DNA of 64,000 nucleotides from Saprospiraceae bacterium (GTDB lineage Bacteria; Bacteroidota; Bacteroidia; Chitinophagales; Saprospiraceae): the NCBI GenBank assembly GCA_016714445.1, contig JADJNF010000001.1, positions 186,001 to 250,000 of the forward strand, read 5' to 3'. The notes below the pieces were generated by a model. The model was given only the letters and a program-made list of their open reading frames with translations, ran no database searches and was not told the DNA's origin. Every line of letters begins with the position of its first letter. Position 1 is the stretch's first letter. The position numbers and the translations under genes are program-made. Positions 34,701 through 43,843 of the stretch are shown piece by piece.

Positions 34701-37700
34701 GCAGCAACGAAGATGCGAATCCTGACATTCACACTGTTGGTACAATTGCTGGATTTCTGACTTATTATATCGCTGTGAGTGGACAAGGAGTGATTGACGA
34801 TCCTACCTTCACATTAAACGTCTGGAGTTCCGCATTATGTGTCAAATGTATCGGAGATGATGGTTGTGATCCTGCGGCTACCTGGACTGTCACTTCACGT
34901 AGTAGTGACCGAACATTAGATGATCCGAAATTCTGCCAGGGTGAAGAAGTAAGAGTATGTATAAATTTTGCATATGATGCACGCTTAACTGGTGCAGACT
35001 GGCTCCATGGTTTGATTCCTGATTTTGGCCCGGGTTGGGACATGACATCATTTGATCCTTCCAATGTGACTGTAAGCCCGGGAGCTCCTCAATGGATAGA
35101 CGAAAATGATGGGGCTTGTGCACCATACATCACTGAACAAATGCCTTATTTATGTACTTATAATGACCCAATTACCGGCAGGCTCAAATTATGCCACACT
35201 GGTTGCCAGTTATGCCCATGTAGTGGCCCTCTGCTTCAGGGAAGCCCACTTCCTGGTGGTTGGTTCTGGAATCTTAATGGTGGTTCTGGATGTTTAAATA
35301 ATTGTAATCCAGCCACACATTATGGTATTGGGACCAATTTTGTGCCCAATTTGAACTTCTGTGTTAATCTTAAAGTCAGAACATTCAGCTCTCAGGATGA
35401 ATGTATTGAAAACAGAAGTTTACAATTTAACTTTCAGACGACATCAGACGGAGTAACCGGATGCTGGGAAGATTTTGTTGCTGAATGTAAACTTGATTTT
35501 GCTCAGGTCGGCCCTAAATGGGAGGTAGATTGTAGTCAGCCGCCAAAAGTTTTGGGTCAGGATAAGGAATTATGCATTGAAGGTTTCACTGATTTGGTTC
35601 TAACTAATGCAGATGGGGATAATAATGTGGTCATCAATGTAGAAGTACAGGATAATCCCAATGTATCCGGAGAAAACAATTATATTTTTAATGGATTCGG
35701 TACCATCAATGATTTTTTAGTCAACAATTCCAGTTCAGTACAGGTAGTAACTTATATCGCACAATCCCAGTTACCGGGCTTCCTGTGCGACAGTCCAAAA
35801 GACACTTTTGAGGTTACATTATACCCAAAACTGTTTGTAAATTTTGCGCCAGTTTCGGTGTGTGAAGGAAACCCGAGCGGCACTACATTGACACCAGTGG
35901 TTTCTGGTGGTTCGGGCGTATATACAGGTACCAGCGTACCGTTTGTCCCGGGCTACAACTGGAGTTCAGGACAGATTACGCCTACTATTACCGTATTTGA
36001 TAATACCAGCAGGACATATACCGTAACCGTTACTGATAACAAAGGATGTTCGGGGACGGCCGAAGTTTTGGTTGAAGTCAGACCTAAAGTAACGTTTGAT
36101 CTGAGTCCTGAAATCATTACCGCTTGTAGTGGTATCAGAACATTTACAGTAAGTAATGTGGTCTCTAATGGCAATCATACTACGACCTGGAACATTATTC
36201 CGGGAGGTCTTGCTTCAGTAGCAAACAATGATGTTCTGACAGTAGATGTTACTGCATCCAGTCCGGCAGGTTCTCCTTATCTCATTGAGACCATAGTAAC
36301 TGATGAATTCGGATGTGTAGGGAAAGATACATCAACATTGATAATAAGTACACCACCATTTGGTTTTGTAAATTATGTTGCGTTGCCTGGGTGCGGTGAA
36401 ACTCTGGTTGATTTATTTATTGATGGGCATGTAAACTTATCCAGTACTTCTACTTTCTATTTATTGGATTGTACCAATAATCAGCTGCTTGGTTCAACTG
36501 GTCAGGGTCCAAATGGAGAATATGTACTTTTTGATGATACCGGTATATTTGAAGACGTAGATCTTACAGTTACCAATTGTTTTAAAGTATTAATACAAAG
36601 TGCTAATGGCTGTTCCTATATTACAGCGCCTTTAGTTGTACCTTTGACAACAGGTACGGATGTAATCCTCACACCGGATCAGGAAATTTGTAAAGGGGAA
36701 AGTGCAGAAATAAATGTATTAAATGTACTTGATTTCCAGGGAGGAACATTAGATTGGTTCCCCGAAGGTTTTGGTACCTTATTTACAGTTACGCCAACTG
36801 AAACCACACAATATACTGTTTCCGCTACACAAGCAAATGGATGCACTAGTATTGCAAGTGTAACCATCACTGTCAACGATGTGCCAAAACCTGGTATTAC
36901 AGGAGCTTTGGGGTACTGTGCCGGTCAGTCTACTAATCTTACTGCAACAGGAGGGTCATTTTATACCTGGCAAGGACCAGGGTTTACCTCCAATATGGCC
37001 AGTACCGGACCGATCAATGTGGATGGCACTTACCGGGTAACCGTGACAGATATAAACGGATGTACAGCAAGTACCTCTGCTACTATCTCACAAAGTTCAG
37101 TATTGTCTATTCAGATAGCTCCGATCTCAATATGTGATAATACAGCGGCATTACTGGATGCCGGTGTTGGATTTACAACTTATGAATGGAGAGATGCAGC
37201 CAATACAGTAATTGGTAATACACAGACCATATCCGTAACACAACCTGGCACATATTCTGTAAGTGTAACGCAAGGATCATGTTCCGGATCAGGAACGGTA
37301 GAAGTGACCAATTTTGTAACACCGACGATAAACATTCCAGAATATACTGAAGTTTGTCGACTAAATACAGGAATCGGCCCTGTAAATTTCAATTTTGTGG
37401 CAGTAGCAGATACCGTAACTGGTCAATGGTTCAATATTGATGATGCCGCAGTAAACACGACTGACTGGAGCAATGTTAATTTTACTACCATTACCGCCGC
37501 AGACACTTTCAGATTTGTATATATTACCAATACGGCGACACTGCCATGTATTAATGTCAGAGATACTTTGAATGTTATAGTACGGAATTGTGCATGTCCT
37601 ATGCCTGGTCTGATAGGTATTCCGGATGTTTGTAACAGTTCCACCCAATTGATAAATCTGAATGCCGCATTTACCAGTTTCAATCGACCAAGTGGAGCCT

Positions 37701-40700
37701 GGACTTTCATTGCACCTTCACCAACTCCTTTCCCGACCATTACAAATGATAGTATGTTATCTGTGGCAAACATTGCAGAAGGGGTCTACAATCTCAGATA
37801 TACGTACAATCCAGCTACACCTGGTAATTGTCCTAAATTTGTTGAAAGAACAATTGCAGTGTATAATGCTTCAAGAGTAGTAGTCAGGGATACTGTTTTA
37901 TGTAATCAAAATATTGGAGCCGGTCCCACAAGCATCAACCTTAACGATTTAATAGTTTCTGTAAATGAACCAACTCCGGGTACATGGACACAGATAAGTG
38001 GAGATATTCCAGGTGGAGTTAGACCTATCATTGATGTTACAGGTATGGCTGTCGACACATTGGTATTTGAATATACAACCACTGCATCCGGCGTTTGCCC
38101 TCCTGTAAAAGCCTTGGTAAAAGTCAGAATCAGAAATTGTGATTGTCCTGAAGTAACACTAAACAATGATCTGTTATGCAATGGTTCTTCACAGTTGCTG
38201 GATTTACAGGGTCCGACTAATTTTAGTTCTTTCCCAGCAAATATAGCAGGTACATGGACTGTTCAGACACCACTTTTAATTTCCAATGTCAAATTTATTG
38301 ATCCTTCAGGTAAAACTCCCGGTACTTATCAGGCCACATTTACTTTAACTGGTAGCGTGCCTCCTGGTTGCCAATCCACTTTTACTAAAAATATCGTAGT
38401 AGTAGATCAGCCAAGAGCACAAAAACTCATGGACGGTTCAGTTTGTTCCGTCCAGACAGGCAATGGAGTTACAGAATTAAATTTATACTCTCTCCTCAAT
38501 AATGGCTATAGTTCCGGTGGTGTGTGGACCCAAGTTAGTCCGGCTTTACCTCAGATAAGTATTGCTGTCTCAGGTTTGGTCGAATTTGCAGGTACGACCC
38601 CGGGAACAAACTTTACTTTCAGGTATTCAAAAAGTGCACAAGCACCTTGTACTAATGCAATAGTTGATGTTGTGGTAAATGTAAAAGATTGTAATTGTCC
38701 TGATACTGAAATTAATTGTGTGGGTTGTGATTTGTGTAATGACAATGACATTCTTGATTTAGCCGGGACTATTTTCAATCCTGCCACCATAGGAAATGGT
38801 ACATGGAAAGTGACAGGACCGGGAAATGTAAACATTCCGCTAAATGGAACAATTTTAGATGCTATGGGATTACCAGCAGGGCCATACAAAGCAACCTATA
38901 CCTTAAGCCCTGCTCCAGGTGGAAACTGCCCTAAATTTGATGAATTTCCATTTAATATCAGAAATAAAGCCACTGCAATTGTTAAACCTGATACCCTGGT
39001 CTGTAATGGTACTACTGGTATTCAGAGTTTTTCTTTGGATTCGTTATTCATAAGTGGTGCATTTGGTAATTGGGAAGATGAAGATGGGGTCGCTGTTACT
39101 GCAATGGACAATGTTATCTCTCTTGCAGGTTTACCTAATGGAACGGTACTCAATTTCTCATATGTAGTTTCTAATGTTGCCCCATGTACAACAAGCAGGT
39201 ACCCTATCAAAATTAATGTTACTGATAATTGTAATTGTGAAAATATAGTTTTAGGTAATATACCTGCCATCTGCAGCAATGTTGGGACTTTAGATCTTAA
39301 AGCTTATAATGACCCTAAACCAGGTACATGGACAGCCTCCAATCCATTACTTGTCATAAATAATGGAATCTTAACACTCACCGGAGTTCCGGCTGGTACC
39401 TATACGTTAAGGTATACATTGACAAATCCTGTGGTAGGCTGCCCAACTTCAGCTACCAAAATGATTACTATTGGTAATCCTAAAACTGCCGGTACAGCAA
39501 GAGGTGCACAATTCTGTGTAGGTGACCCTGGTATCGTCCTCATGCTTAATGATTTTATTGAAGGAGAAGACAGTGGTGGTACATGGTCAGTAATAAGCGG
39601 GGGAAGTGCAGGATTTAATGCTATGGACGGTTCATTTGACAGAGCAGGCCGACCAGCAGGTACATATGTATTCAGATATTCTTTTGATAATCAGACCGTT
39701 TGTCAGGATGATTCCGAAGATGTCACGATAAAGATAAATCCATTGCCGGTGGCAGATGCAGGAGTTGACAAAACTATCAACTGTGATGTTCAGTTTACAG
39801 TGCTGGGCACTGATTTAAGTTCTACAGGAACAAATATTGTATATGAATGGAAACTAGGCGGTCAGGTCATTGCATCCACTTTAAAATATACTGCAAATGT
39901 AGGCGGAATTTATACCTTAACCGTTATGGATACTTTGAGCAAATGTTCTACCCAGGATGTAGTTACTGTCGTACAAGATGATGACTTACCAATATTTGAT
40001 ATTAGAGTGGATACAATAGCTTGTTTTGGTCAAACTGCTACCATCACCCTCAGCAATATCAGAGGAGGAAAATCTCCTTATCAAATATCATTTAATGGTG
40101 GTACTACCTATGGTTCTGCACTTATTGCATCGAGCTTAAAAACAGGAACGTATAAAGTATTGGTAAAAGATGCCAATGGTTGTGTTAATGACCAATGGCC
40201 GGCTATTACAATCACTGAACCACCATTATTTACAGTAAATCTGGGTGAGGACTTCTTCCTCAATATCGGTGAAGATTCATTATTGACCATCAAAGGCCAA
40301 TACAATGAGGCTACAGCACAAACCGTAACCTGGAAAGCCAATACCGTTGAAATCGCCTCAGCAAAAAACAAACCTGAACTTGCAGTAAGTCCTGAAGAAG
40401 ATACGGATTACAATGTCACTGTCATCAACCAAAGTGGTTGTATTGCATCTGATAATCTCAGGATTTCTATTAGACGTGTTAAACCGGAATGTGTTCCGAA
40501 TATATTCACTCCGCACAATCAAGGCGAAAATAATTACTTCAGCATAAATTGTGCAGAAGTGGATAAAGTTACTAAATACAGTATCTATGATAGATGGGGC
40601 AACCTTTTATTCACAGGAAAAGATCTTCTTCCAAGTCAACCGCAGTCTTTCTGGGACGGAAGATTCAAAGGCAAAGAAGTAGTTCCTGGTGTCTATGTGT

Positions 40701-40771
40701 TCTATCTTGAATTGTTGTTCAAAGACGGAAGTACGGAAAAAAGAAGTGGTGATGTTACCGTCCTAAGATAA
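28715..40771 (+). CDS. Giant Cys-rich repeat protein with CHU_C/T9SS type B sorting domain
   Basis: 4018 residues from the first ATG (about 420 kDa), the largest gene in the window. The N-terminal half consists of repeated ~130-270-residue beta units sharing NDxCxxA, ACPE.FTG, FPTVWYQ and DPGA.FSFEIKT; three near-identical units lie near 30300, 31100 and 31900. A unique Cys-rich domain lies at about residues 2040-2280. Then come PKD/Ig-like strands and four units opening with [RKD]xCxCP and GTWT (near 37590, 38140, 38690, 39230). The end (CVPNIFTPHNQGENNYF, YSIYDRWGNLLF, FWDGRFKGKEVVPGVYVF) is the gliding-motility CHU_C type B sorting domain. Likely a surface adhesin. Its start is discussed under the 28458 ORF. 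Confidence 0.85.
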   Translation: MMQLSNSTCGNLPSFPTINVEVFRTGVTDLPGENAASVDCIIYLGKVNNLGVNEAWKCVQTIQMDWFADAAGYDVYQGMLTSLPPGNYEFTCTCTTDPAKIPFDDFLGPGGSDYQYGNWVGDYDIVDCPALASSFTNGHIIIAASAPNDACADPGAVVVNGSPNPGTVNAVNNTCTSDGKAWFKYVVNNGEIVNISVAQGAGTLANPEIYQVLLNPVSAPVVCGGANLLANLPLECLQTGDILYIEAGQEDADAGADICPAFGTFNLIISDTDNGVVNDVCADATVLPELTCINNPTGAGNPLACPDPASTVCGSDILPGVWYRFDVASSVVSFDITGTLFEVFTNTSASCVGLTSVGCDNVVNQTNNTLTYYVLVFDGGTFSVTSDFSPPANDDCSTAAVLAGPLTNQSNICANGETIADCPAQDENVVWYTFTMPANMENALITVTPVGPLPIATIAINVLGGSCAGFTGPDGFTCSSNNLSLTCLLPGETYFAQVGSAEANAGNFNINIAFSDNGVPNDQCTSASNINFPNNCQFTTVTGTTLNACAELFTGSGCALDNFPTVWYQAVVPAGGIGFVFRNFVGNPNINILDNNCVTPSQFGNCITAPTEVNNLAPGTYLIAVRNTDPGASFSFEIKTLVRPANDLCFGPANLFDNVPLNGTTACATPFAAPYCGLTGTSHTVFYEYTVPTGNTTNTRLEFTITPNTATTGTAATDLNIGLFTDCGGTTYTPSVVSGDPCNPGAGTFIIECVAPGTVLIIAVGSNDTNEGDFSINVNETNVGVPQNDLCAFATPINFTDECVFTPVNGTTIDACPELFTGSSCNLNNFPTVWYQAVIPANGVGFGFRNLVGNPNINIFNNNCTSLIALSGCINTTSDILTLSQGSYLIAVRNNDPGAPFSFEIKTIVPPSNDLCTNALALSDNVVINGTTSCATPSDDSFCGLNTTNSHTVFYSYTVPAGNTTNTNLEFTITPNTATSGIAATDLNIGLYTDCNGTVYNATVATGDLCNPVGGNVVVECVAPGTVITIAIGSQNTSEGDFSIRINETNAAVPTNDLCLAPNVINIINDCSFQAVNGTTLNACPETFTGGACDLDDFPTVWYEVVLPATGIGFGFENLSPGLNIAIFNDGCPAPGQIGACVTTDIEITTGFTPGTYLIAVRNTDPGAAFSFDIKTILFLANDNPCEGGFISTVLTNNTALPNQNNRCASDDNDCGAGPIENSLWYSFTLPAGFDRITINVTGLTAPSIGIYEEANPCNQVPVNEECNGDGMVEFNCLQEGTTYSIMVGTSAANAGTFTITATQGNNAGPANDFCFNATPINIGPADLCVQLPFTSSNINACPENLPNGSIIAPCNFNTEETSWYIFTAPGQPGDMPNMDFSFTGYTGTGTPFMNLFNFNANCSALTPVENQCFQGLNTTFPNIGPLTPGQQYLIGISSIGDTGGNFNFNVKFNVGPPNDDKCHTASGYNLGSNGSISIANGVQVTNNCSGPDYTVPGCAAVDSENSVWFTFRVLASSSGIEVEITTPGGSADPLTGNIAAAVYEEPCNGSPLLGQACFPVNSTTRLDCLPGGLLSLQISTSALNAGDFNIRINQVTGAGMCNGQPILNDICNLAEVINMAGMLCTPISVSGCNNNACPELFDISSCGYSTNPTVWYQFTVDPDVSSVDIRNMTNGFIYAILNNSPCTDDPVTALNNLSCQEGNTNNIPVNGGQTYYMLVSEPDLGGNFSFNIIQNAFPVNDNPDPAGPFPPFVLGLGDSHGSTTCCALGFNDENAAGEPLDVRNVQCAGSTHDGAVWYRYTTGSEIGFEINVVPSGANPISGPMTVEVLSGSTTNPGNALFTPTSYSCGQAPATLLVGCFDPGEEVWIKVASANADCGSFTLTISEIDQCPLAEECPDIQNVIATNPTDPNCGDFTPVSVQGCLEAACPETAINVCGAGMLPTVWFQVTVDENAVQLGSSIVSNGSWQPVWSIHYGDCGNLTAASGGPPGMQVTCSNEDANPDIHTVGTIAGFLTYYIAVSGQGVIDDPTFTLNVWSSALCVKCIGDDGCDPAATWTVTSRSSDRTLDDPKFCQGEEVRVCINFAYDARLTGADWLHGLIPDFGPGWDMTSFDPSNVTVSPGAPQWIDENDGACAPYITEQMPYLCTYNDPITGRLKLCHTGCQLCPCSGPLLQGSPLPGGWFWNLNGGSGCLNNCNPATHYGIGTNFVPNLNFCVNLKVRTFSSQDECIENRSLQFNFQTTSDGVTGCWEDFVAECKLDFAQVGPKWEVDCSQPPKVLGQDKELCIEGFTDLVLTNADGDNNVVINVEVQDNPNVSGENNYIFNGFGTINDFLVNNSSSVQVVTYIAQSQLPGFLCDSPKDTFEVTLYPKLFVNFAPVSVCEGNPSGTTLTPVVSGGSGVYTGTSVPFVPGYNWSSGQITPTITVFDNTSRTYTVTVTDNKGCSGTAEVLVEVRPKVTFDLSPEIITACSGIRTFTVSNVVSNGNHTTTWNIIPGGLASVANNDVLTVDVTASSPAGSPYLIETIVTDEFGCVGKDTSTLIISTPPFGFVNYVALPGCGETLVDLFIDGHVNLSSTSTFYLLDCTNNQLLGSTGQGPNGEYVLFDDTGIFEDVDLTVTNCFKVLIQSANGCSYITAPLVVPLTTGTDVILTPDQEICKGESAEINVLNVLDFQGGTLDWFPEGFGTLFTVTPTETTQYTVSATQANGCTSIASVTITVNDVPKPGITGALGYCAGQSTNLTATGGSFYTWQGPGFTSNMASTGPINVDGTYRVTVTDINGCTASTSATISQSSVLSIQIAPISICDNTAALLDAGVGFTTYEWRDAANTVIGNTQTISVTQPGTYSVSVTQGSCSGSGTVEVTNFVTPTINIPEYTEVCRLNTGIGPVNFNFVAVADTVTGQWFNIDDAAVNTTDWSNVNFTTITAADTFRFVYITNTATLPCINVRDTLNVIVRNCACPMPGLIGIPDVCNSSTQLINLNAAFTSFNRPSGAWTFIAPSPTPFPTITNDSMLSVANIAEGVYNLRYTYNPATPGNCPKFVERTIAVYNASRVVVRDTVLCNQNIGAGPTSINLNDLIVSVNEPTPGTWTQISGDIPGGVRPIIDVTGMAVDTLVFEYTTTASGVCPPVKALVKVRIRNCDCPEVTLNNDLLCNGSSQLLDLQGPTNFSSFPANIAGTWTVQTPLLISNVKFIDPSGKTPGTYQATFTLTGSVPPGCQSTFTKNIVVVDQPRAQKLMDGSVCSVQTGNGVTELNLYSLLNNGYSSGGVWTQVSPALPQISIAVSGLVEFAGTTPGTNFTFRYSKSAQAPCTNAIVDVVVNVKDCNCPDTEINCVGCDLCNDNDILDLAGTIFNPATIGNGTWKVTGPGNVNIPLNGTILDAMGLPAGPYKATYTLSPAPGGNCPKFDEFPFNIRNKATAIVKPDTLVCNGTTGIQSFSLDSLFISGAFGNWEDEDGVAVTAMDNVISLAGLPNGTVLNFSYVVSNVAPCTTSRYPIKINVTDNCNCENIVLGNIPAICSNVGTLDLKAYNDPKPGTWTASNPLLVINNGILTLTGVPAGTYTLRYTLTNPVVGCPTSATKMITIGNPKTAGTARGAQFCVGDPGIVLMLNDFIEGEDSGGTWSVISGGSAGFNAMDGSFDRAGRPAGTYVFRYSFDNQTVCQDDSEDVTIKINPLPVADAGVDKTINCDVQFTVLGTDLSSTGTNIVYEWKLGGQVIASTLKYTANVGGIYTLTVMDTLSKCSTQDVVTVVQDDDLPIFDIRVDTIACFGQTATITLSNIRGGKSPYQISFNGGTTYGSALIASSLKTGTYKVLVKDANGCVNDQWPAITITEPPLFTVNLGEDFFLNIGEDSLLTIKGQYNEATAQTVTWKANTVEIASAKNKPELAVSPEEDTDYNVTVINQSGCIASDNLRISIRRVKPECVPNIFTPHNQGENNYFSINCAEVDKVTKYSIYDRWGNLLFTGKDLLPSQPQSFWDGRFKGKEVVPGVYVFYLELLFKDGSTEKRSGDVTVLR

Positions 40772-40793
40772 AAACAAATACGGTTTAAAATTA

Positions 40794-40836
40794 AAAGAGA
40801 GGGAGCTTGATCAAAAGCTTCCTCTCTTTTTTTTTT
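40794..40836 (+). terminator. Intrinsic terminator of the giant gene
   Basis: Stem aaagagagggagctt/aagcttcctctcttt with one G-U pair, then a run of ten T, starting 22 bp past the stop. A strong classical terminator. Confidence 0.92.
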
Positions 40837-41035
40837 ACGAGCAAAATAAGTAAGGATTTGGAAATAGTTTATTGCTTAATTCAGAAAAAACTCAGTCAGT
40901 CTAACCATGACAATTCCCCTTGCCGCTCGCCACGACCCTTCCAATAAGAGAATGAAAATTGACAAATTGTGCCATGATATCATTAACACAACCCATTCCA
41001 ATTTCTATTTATATCGTATAAATAAAACGGATGTC

Positions 41036-41836
41036 TTATTCAGGAAGCATTAAAATAGGAACGTTAGTTGAAAATAGTTCAGCAGTTGTATTAGATTCTA
41101 CAAAAAGTCTTTCCCAAAATGAATGCCTCCTACCTACCATTGCTACAATACCTATATTATTTTCGTCTACATACTGCTTTATTTCCTTCACAGCATCTAT
41201 CCCATCTTTTTCAATAATGTTATCAACTATTCCTATAAGTTTACCAGTATTTTCAGCAAGATCAATTTTTTCATTTGGGCTTGAAACATGGAAAACATTA
41301 AGCTCTGTATTAGGAATATTTTTAAGTGCTGTGAGTAGTTGTATGGAATGTTCATTATTTATTCCCTTGTTATCAAGGGTTAACAAAATGGTGTTACCTG
41401 TTAAGAGCTCTTTTGAAGAAAACGGGATCGCTAAAATAGGAACTTCATTTTGCTCAAAAAACTTTTTCGTTATACTGCCCATAATTACATTAGCAAGTCC
41501 AGAACTGCCCTTTGTTCCCATTATGATCAGATCTATATTATGTTGTTTAGCATAAAATAGAATAGACACTGAAGTATTTCCCTCTACAACAACAATTTCG
41601 GGTTCCTTACCGGTGGTTATAAGATCTTTGAATTTTCTAACAAAATATCGCAAATCTTCATCCAGGGCTTCCTTTATTTTTTCATCAAGGGCGCGAAGTG
41701 CCCCAGCCACATGCGGTACTTTGTAAGATGTAATGAATGTTAATCTGGCACCAATAGTATTACTCAAATTTATAGCATATTCTACTGCAAACTCAGAGTT
41801 TGGCGAAAAATCTGTAGGACATAATATATTTAACAT
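41036..41836 (-). CDS. Universal stress protein, tandem UspA domains (first)
   Basis: A 266-residue protein. The first UspA domain starts MLNILCPTDFSPNSEFAVEYA (about 1-145) and has the nucleotide-binding pattern IIMGTKGSSGLANVIMGSIT (G-2x-G-9x-G-S). The second (about 150-266) is less conserved and ends VAMVGRRHSFWERLF. Tandem Usp proteins bind ATP or other ligands and support survival under stress; the specific signal is unknown. A paralogue is 136 bp upstream on the same strand, and the two are probably co-transcribed. Confidence 0.88.
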   Translation of the reverse strand: MLNILCPTDFSPNSEFAVEYAINLSNTIGARLTFITSYKVPHVAGALRALDEKIKEALDEDLRYFVRKFKDLITTGKEPEIVVVEGNTSVSILFYAKQHNIDLIIMGTKGSSGLANVIMGSITKKFFEQNEVPILAIPFSSKELLTGNTILLTLDNKGINNEHSIQLLTALKNIPNTELNVFHVSSPNEKIDLAENTGKLIGIVDNIIEKDGIDAVKEIKQYVDENNIGIVAMVGRRHSFWERLFVESNTTAELFSTNVPILMLPE

Positions 41837-41972
41837 GTTGATTCTATTTTAATAAATTTTGTGTTTACAAAATAGTAAACCGCAAGACTAAAAATACGTT
41901 TCAATATAATAAGTTCGAAAGTACAAAAAAGCTCATTAATTACAAATAAAAACTATGCATATAAATCCTGTA

Positions 41973-42830
41973 TTATACATTTTTTACATCAACCGGAGGA
42001 TTTTCTTCCAAAATCATTACAGGAAGATGAATACCTTCCGCAGTTTGAAGACTTAAGGACCTATTGAAAAATGAATTTAAAAAATTTCTTTTCCTGTGCA
42101 CTAAAACAAGCATATCTGCCTTTTCAAAAATTGAATAATCAATGATAGATTGAACTATATCACCGCCATAAATATTTTTAATATCAAAAGCAAAATCAGG
42201 TTCCTTCTTTTTAAAAACTTCTTTTATCACTGCATCCCTGGTACTGTCTATATTTATATCATTCACTTTAATATGAATAAAATCTGTAGCAGCTTTAAAG
42301 AATTGATTAAAACTGATATACTTATCAATGGATTCATCAAAATCAGTGCTATCATCTATGGTATAGATTACTTTAGTGGGTTTTATCCAGCGTGTATTTT
42401 CATGGATAAGGATGACAGGACTTTTCACCATTTTTGTTACTATGGTCGATGTAGTACCCAATACACGTTCAATAAGGCTGTGACTATCCCTTGTACCCGC
42501 AACTACATAATCAAACCCCTGATCATTTGCATAATCAGCGATTGTGAATCCTGCTACACCAAAACGGACTTCAGTTTTTACCTTGACTTCGAATTTGGTA
42601 TATTCCATTTTAGTTGAATACTCCTGTACAAAAACCTGGAGCCTTTTATTCGCTGCATCATATGCTGCATCCATTGTATCTAAAAACATACTGTCTGCAG
42701 TTGAGAAACTACCATTTATTACGTGGAAAACAGTAATTTCGGCTTTCATTGATTCAGCTAAATGGATGGCATAATTAAATGCTGAGAAGGAAACCTTCGT
42801 AAAATCTATCGGAACCAATATTCTAATCAT
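41973..42830 (-). CDS. Universal stress protein, tandem UspA domains (second)
   Basis: A 285-residue paralogue of 41036-41836. It opens MIRILVPIDFTKVSFSAFNYA and carries VAGTRDSHSLIERVLGTTST in the first nucleotide-binding loop. The C-terminal half (about 155-285) ends MLVLVHRKRNFLNSFFNRS. It is divergent from folE, with 174 bp between starts. As first gene of the pair it carries the promoter for both. Confidence 0.88.
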   Translation of the reverse strand: MIRILVPIDFTKVSFSAFNYAIHLAESMKAEITVFHVINGSFSTADSMFLDTMDAAYDAANKRLQVFVQEYSTKMEYTKFEVKVKTEVRFGVAGFTIADYANDQGFDYVVAGTRDSHSLIERVLGTTSTIVTKMVKSPVILIHENTRWIKPTKVIYTIDDSTDFDESIDKYISFNQFFKAATDFIHIKVNDINIDSTRDAVIKEVFKKKEPDFAFDIKNIYGGDIVQSIIDYSIFEKADMLVLVHRKRNFLNSFFNRSLSLQTAEGIHLPVMILEENPPVDVKNV

Positions 42831-43004
42831 TGTTAATAATATTTCTTATTTCAAAGATAGGCCAATTTTCTGCTTTTTGGATATGAGATATATTACATTT
42901 TACTGTGACGTAAGTCATTCTAATTCAAAAATTAATATTATTGTTTAATCTTTGTGCGCAAACAATTAAACAATAAGTCAAACTTACTGTTAGTGAAAAA
43001 AAAG

Positions 43005-43742
43005 ATGATGGATAATTTAATAGCAAACAAACCCAAAAAATTGCAGCTTGATGGACAAAATGTCTATTTAAACAGCAAAGAGATTATCGTGCCATCCATA
43101 GATAAATATGATGATGAAGGTGATGATCACATTTTTACCGGAATAGAAACTCCACTTAGAAAAGATGCATTTGTTAAGAGCGATGATCAAAAAATTGTGG
43201 AAATAGAGCAACACTTCAGATCTATCATGGAGATCATGGGCTTAGACCTAAATGACGATAGTCTCAAAGGTACTCCTCACAGAGTAGCAAAGATGTATAT
43301 CAAAGAAATATTTAGTGGTCTCAATCCAGCCAATAAACCAGACATAAAATTGTTTGATAACAAATATCAATATAATGAAATGTTGGTGGAGAAAAATATC
43401 ACCTTTTATTCTAATTGTGAGCATCATTTTGTTCCGATCATAGGTAAAGCACATGTTGCATATATTTCGACAGGTAAAGTGATTGGGCTTTCTAAGTTAA
43501 ACAGAATTGTACAATACTATGCCAAAAGACCTCAGGTACAGGAAAGGCTCACGATTCAAATAGCCGAAGAAATTAAACATGCAGTTCGATCTGAACATGT
43601 TGCTGTATACATAGAAGCCACCCATCTCTGTGTTTCTTCCAGAGGTATCCAGGATATCAATAGTGCAACAGTCACCACTTCATATTCAGGTAACTTTAGC
43701 AAAGATCATGTGAAAAATGAATTTTTAAAGTATATAAACTGA
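43005..43742 (+). CDS. folE: GTP cyclohydrolase I with N-terminal extension
   Basis: A 245-residue enzyme that opens GTP to dihydroneopterin triphosphate for folate/pterin synthesis. Zinc ligands: C138 and H141 in SNCEHHFVP, C209 in THLCVSSRG. KGTPHRVAKMY and the GLSKLNRIVQYYAKRPQVQERL helix confirm type I. The start at 43005 is chosen over a GTG at 42954 because ATGATG follows an AAAAAAAG stretch. About 60 residues precede the catalytic core, longer than in E. coli, and are acidic (KYDDEGDDH). The MITE-like element follows. Confidence 0.95.
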   Translation: MMDNLIANKPKKLQLDGQNVYLNSKEIIVPSIDKYDDEGDDHIFTGIETPLRKDAFVKSDDQKIVEIEQHFRSIMEIMGLDLNDDSLKGTPHRVAKMYIKEIFSGLNPANKPDIKLFDNKYQYNEMLVEKNITFYSNCEHHFVPIIGKAHVAYISTGKVIGLSKLNRIVQYYAKRPQVQERLTIQIAEEIKHAVRSEHVAVYIEATHLCVSSRGIQDINSATVTTSYSGNFSKDHVKNEFLKYIN

Positions 43743-43843
43743 CAATAGGAGACTCTATTTATTGGTGAATCTCATCAATGTAAAAATGACTCTTATTGTT
43801 CCTTTAAGTTAGGTAAACCAAAATGGGCATATACTTTTATATT

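Noticed and set aside
29128..40371. Many 60-117-codon frames on the minus strand opposite the giant gene
   Set aside because: They are antisense shadows caused by the codon use of a long repetitive gene; they have no start context and no recognisable families.
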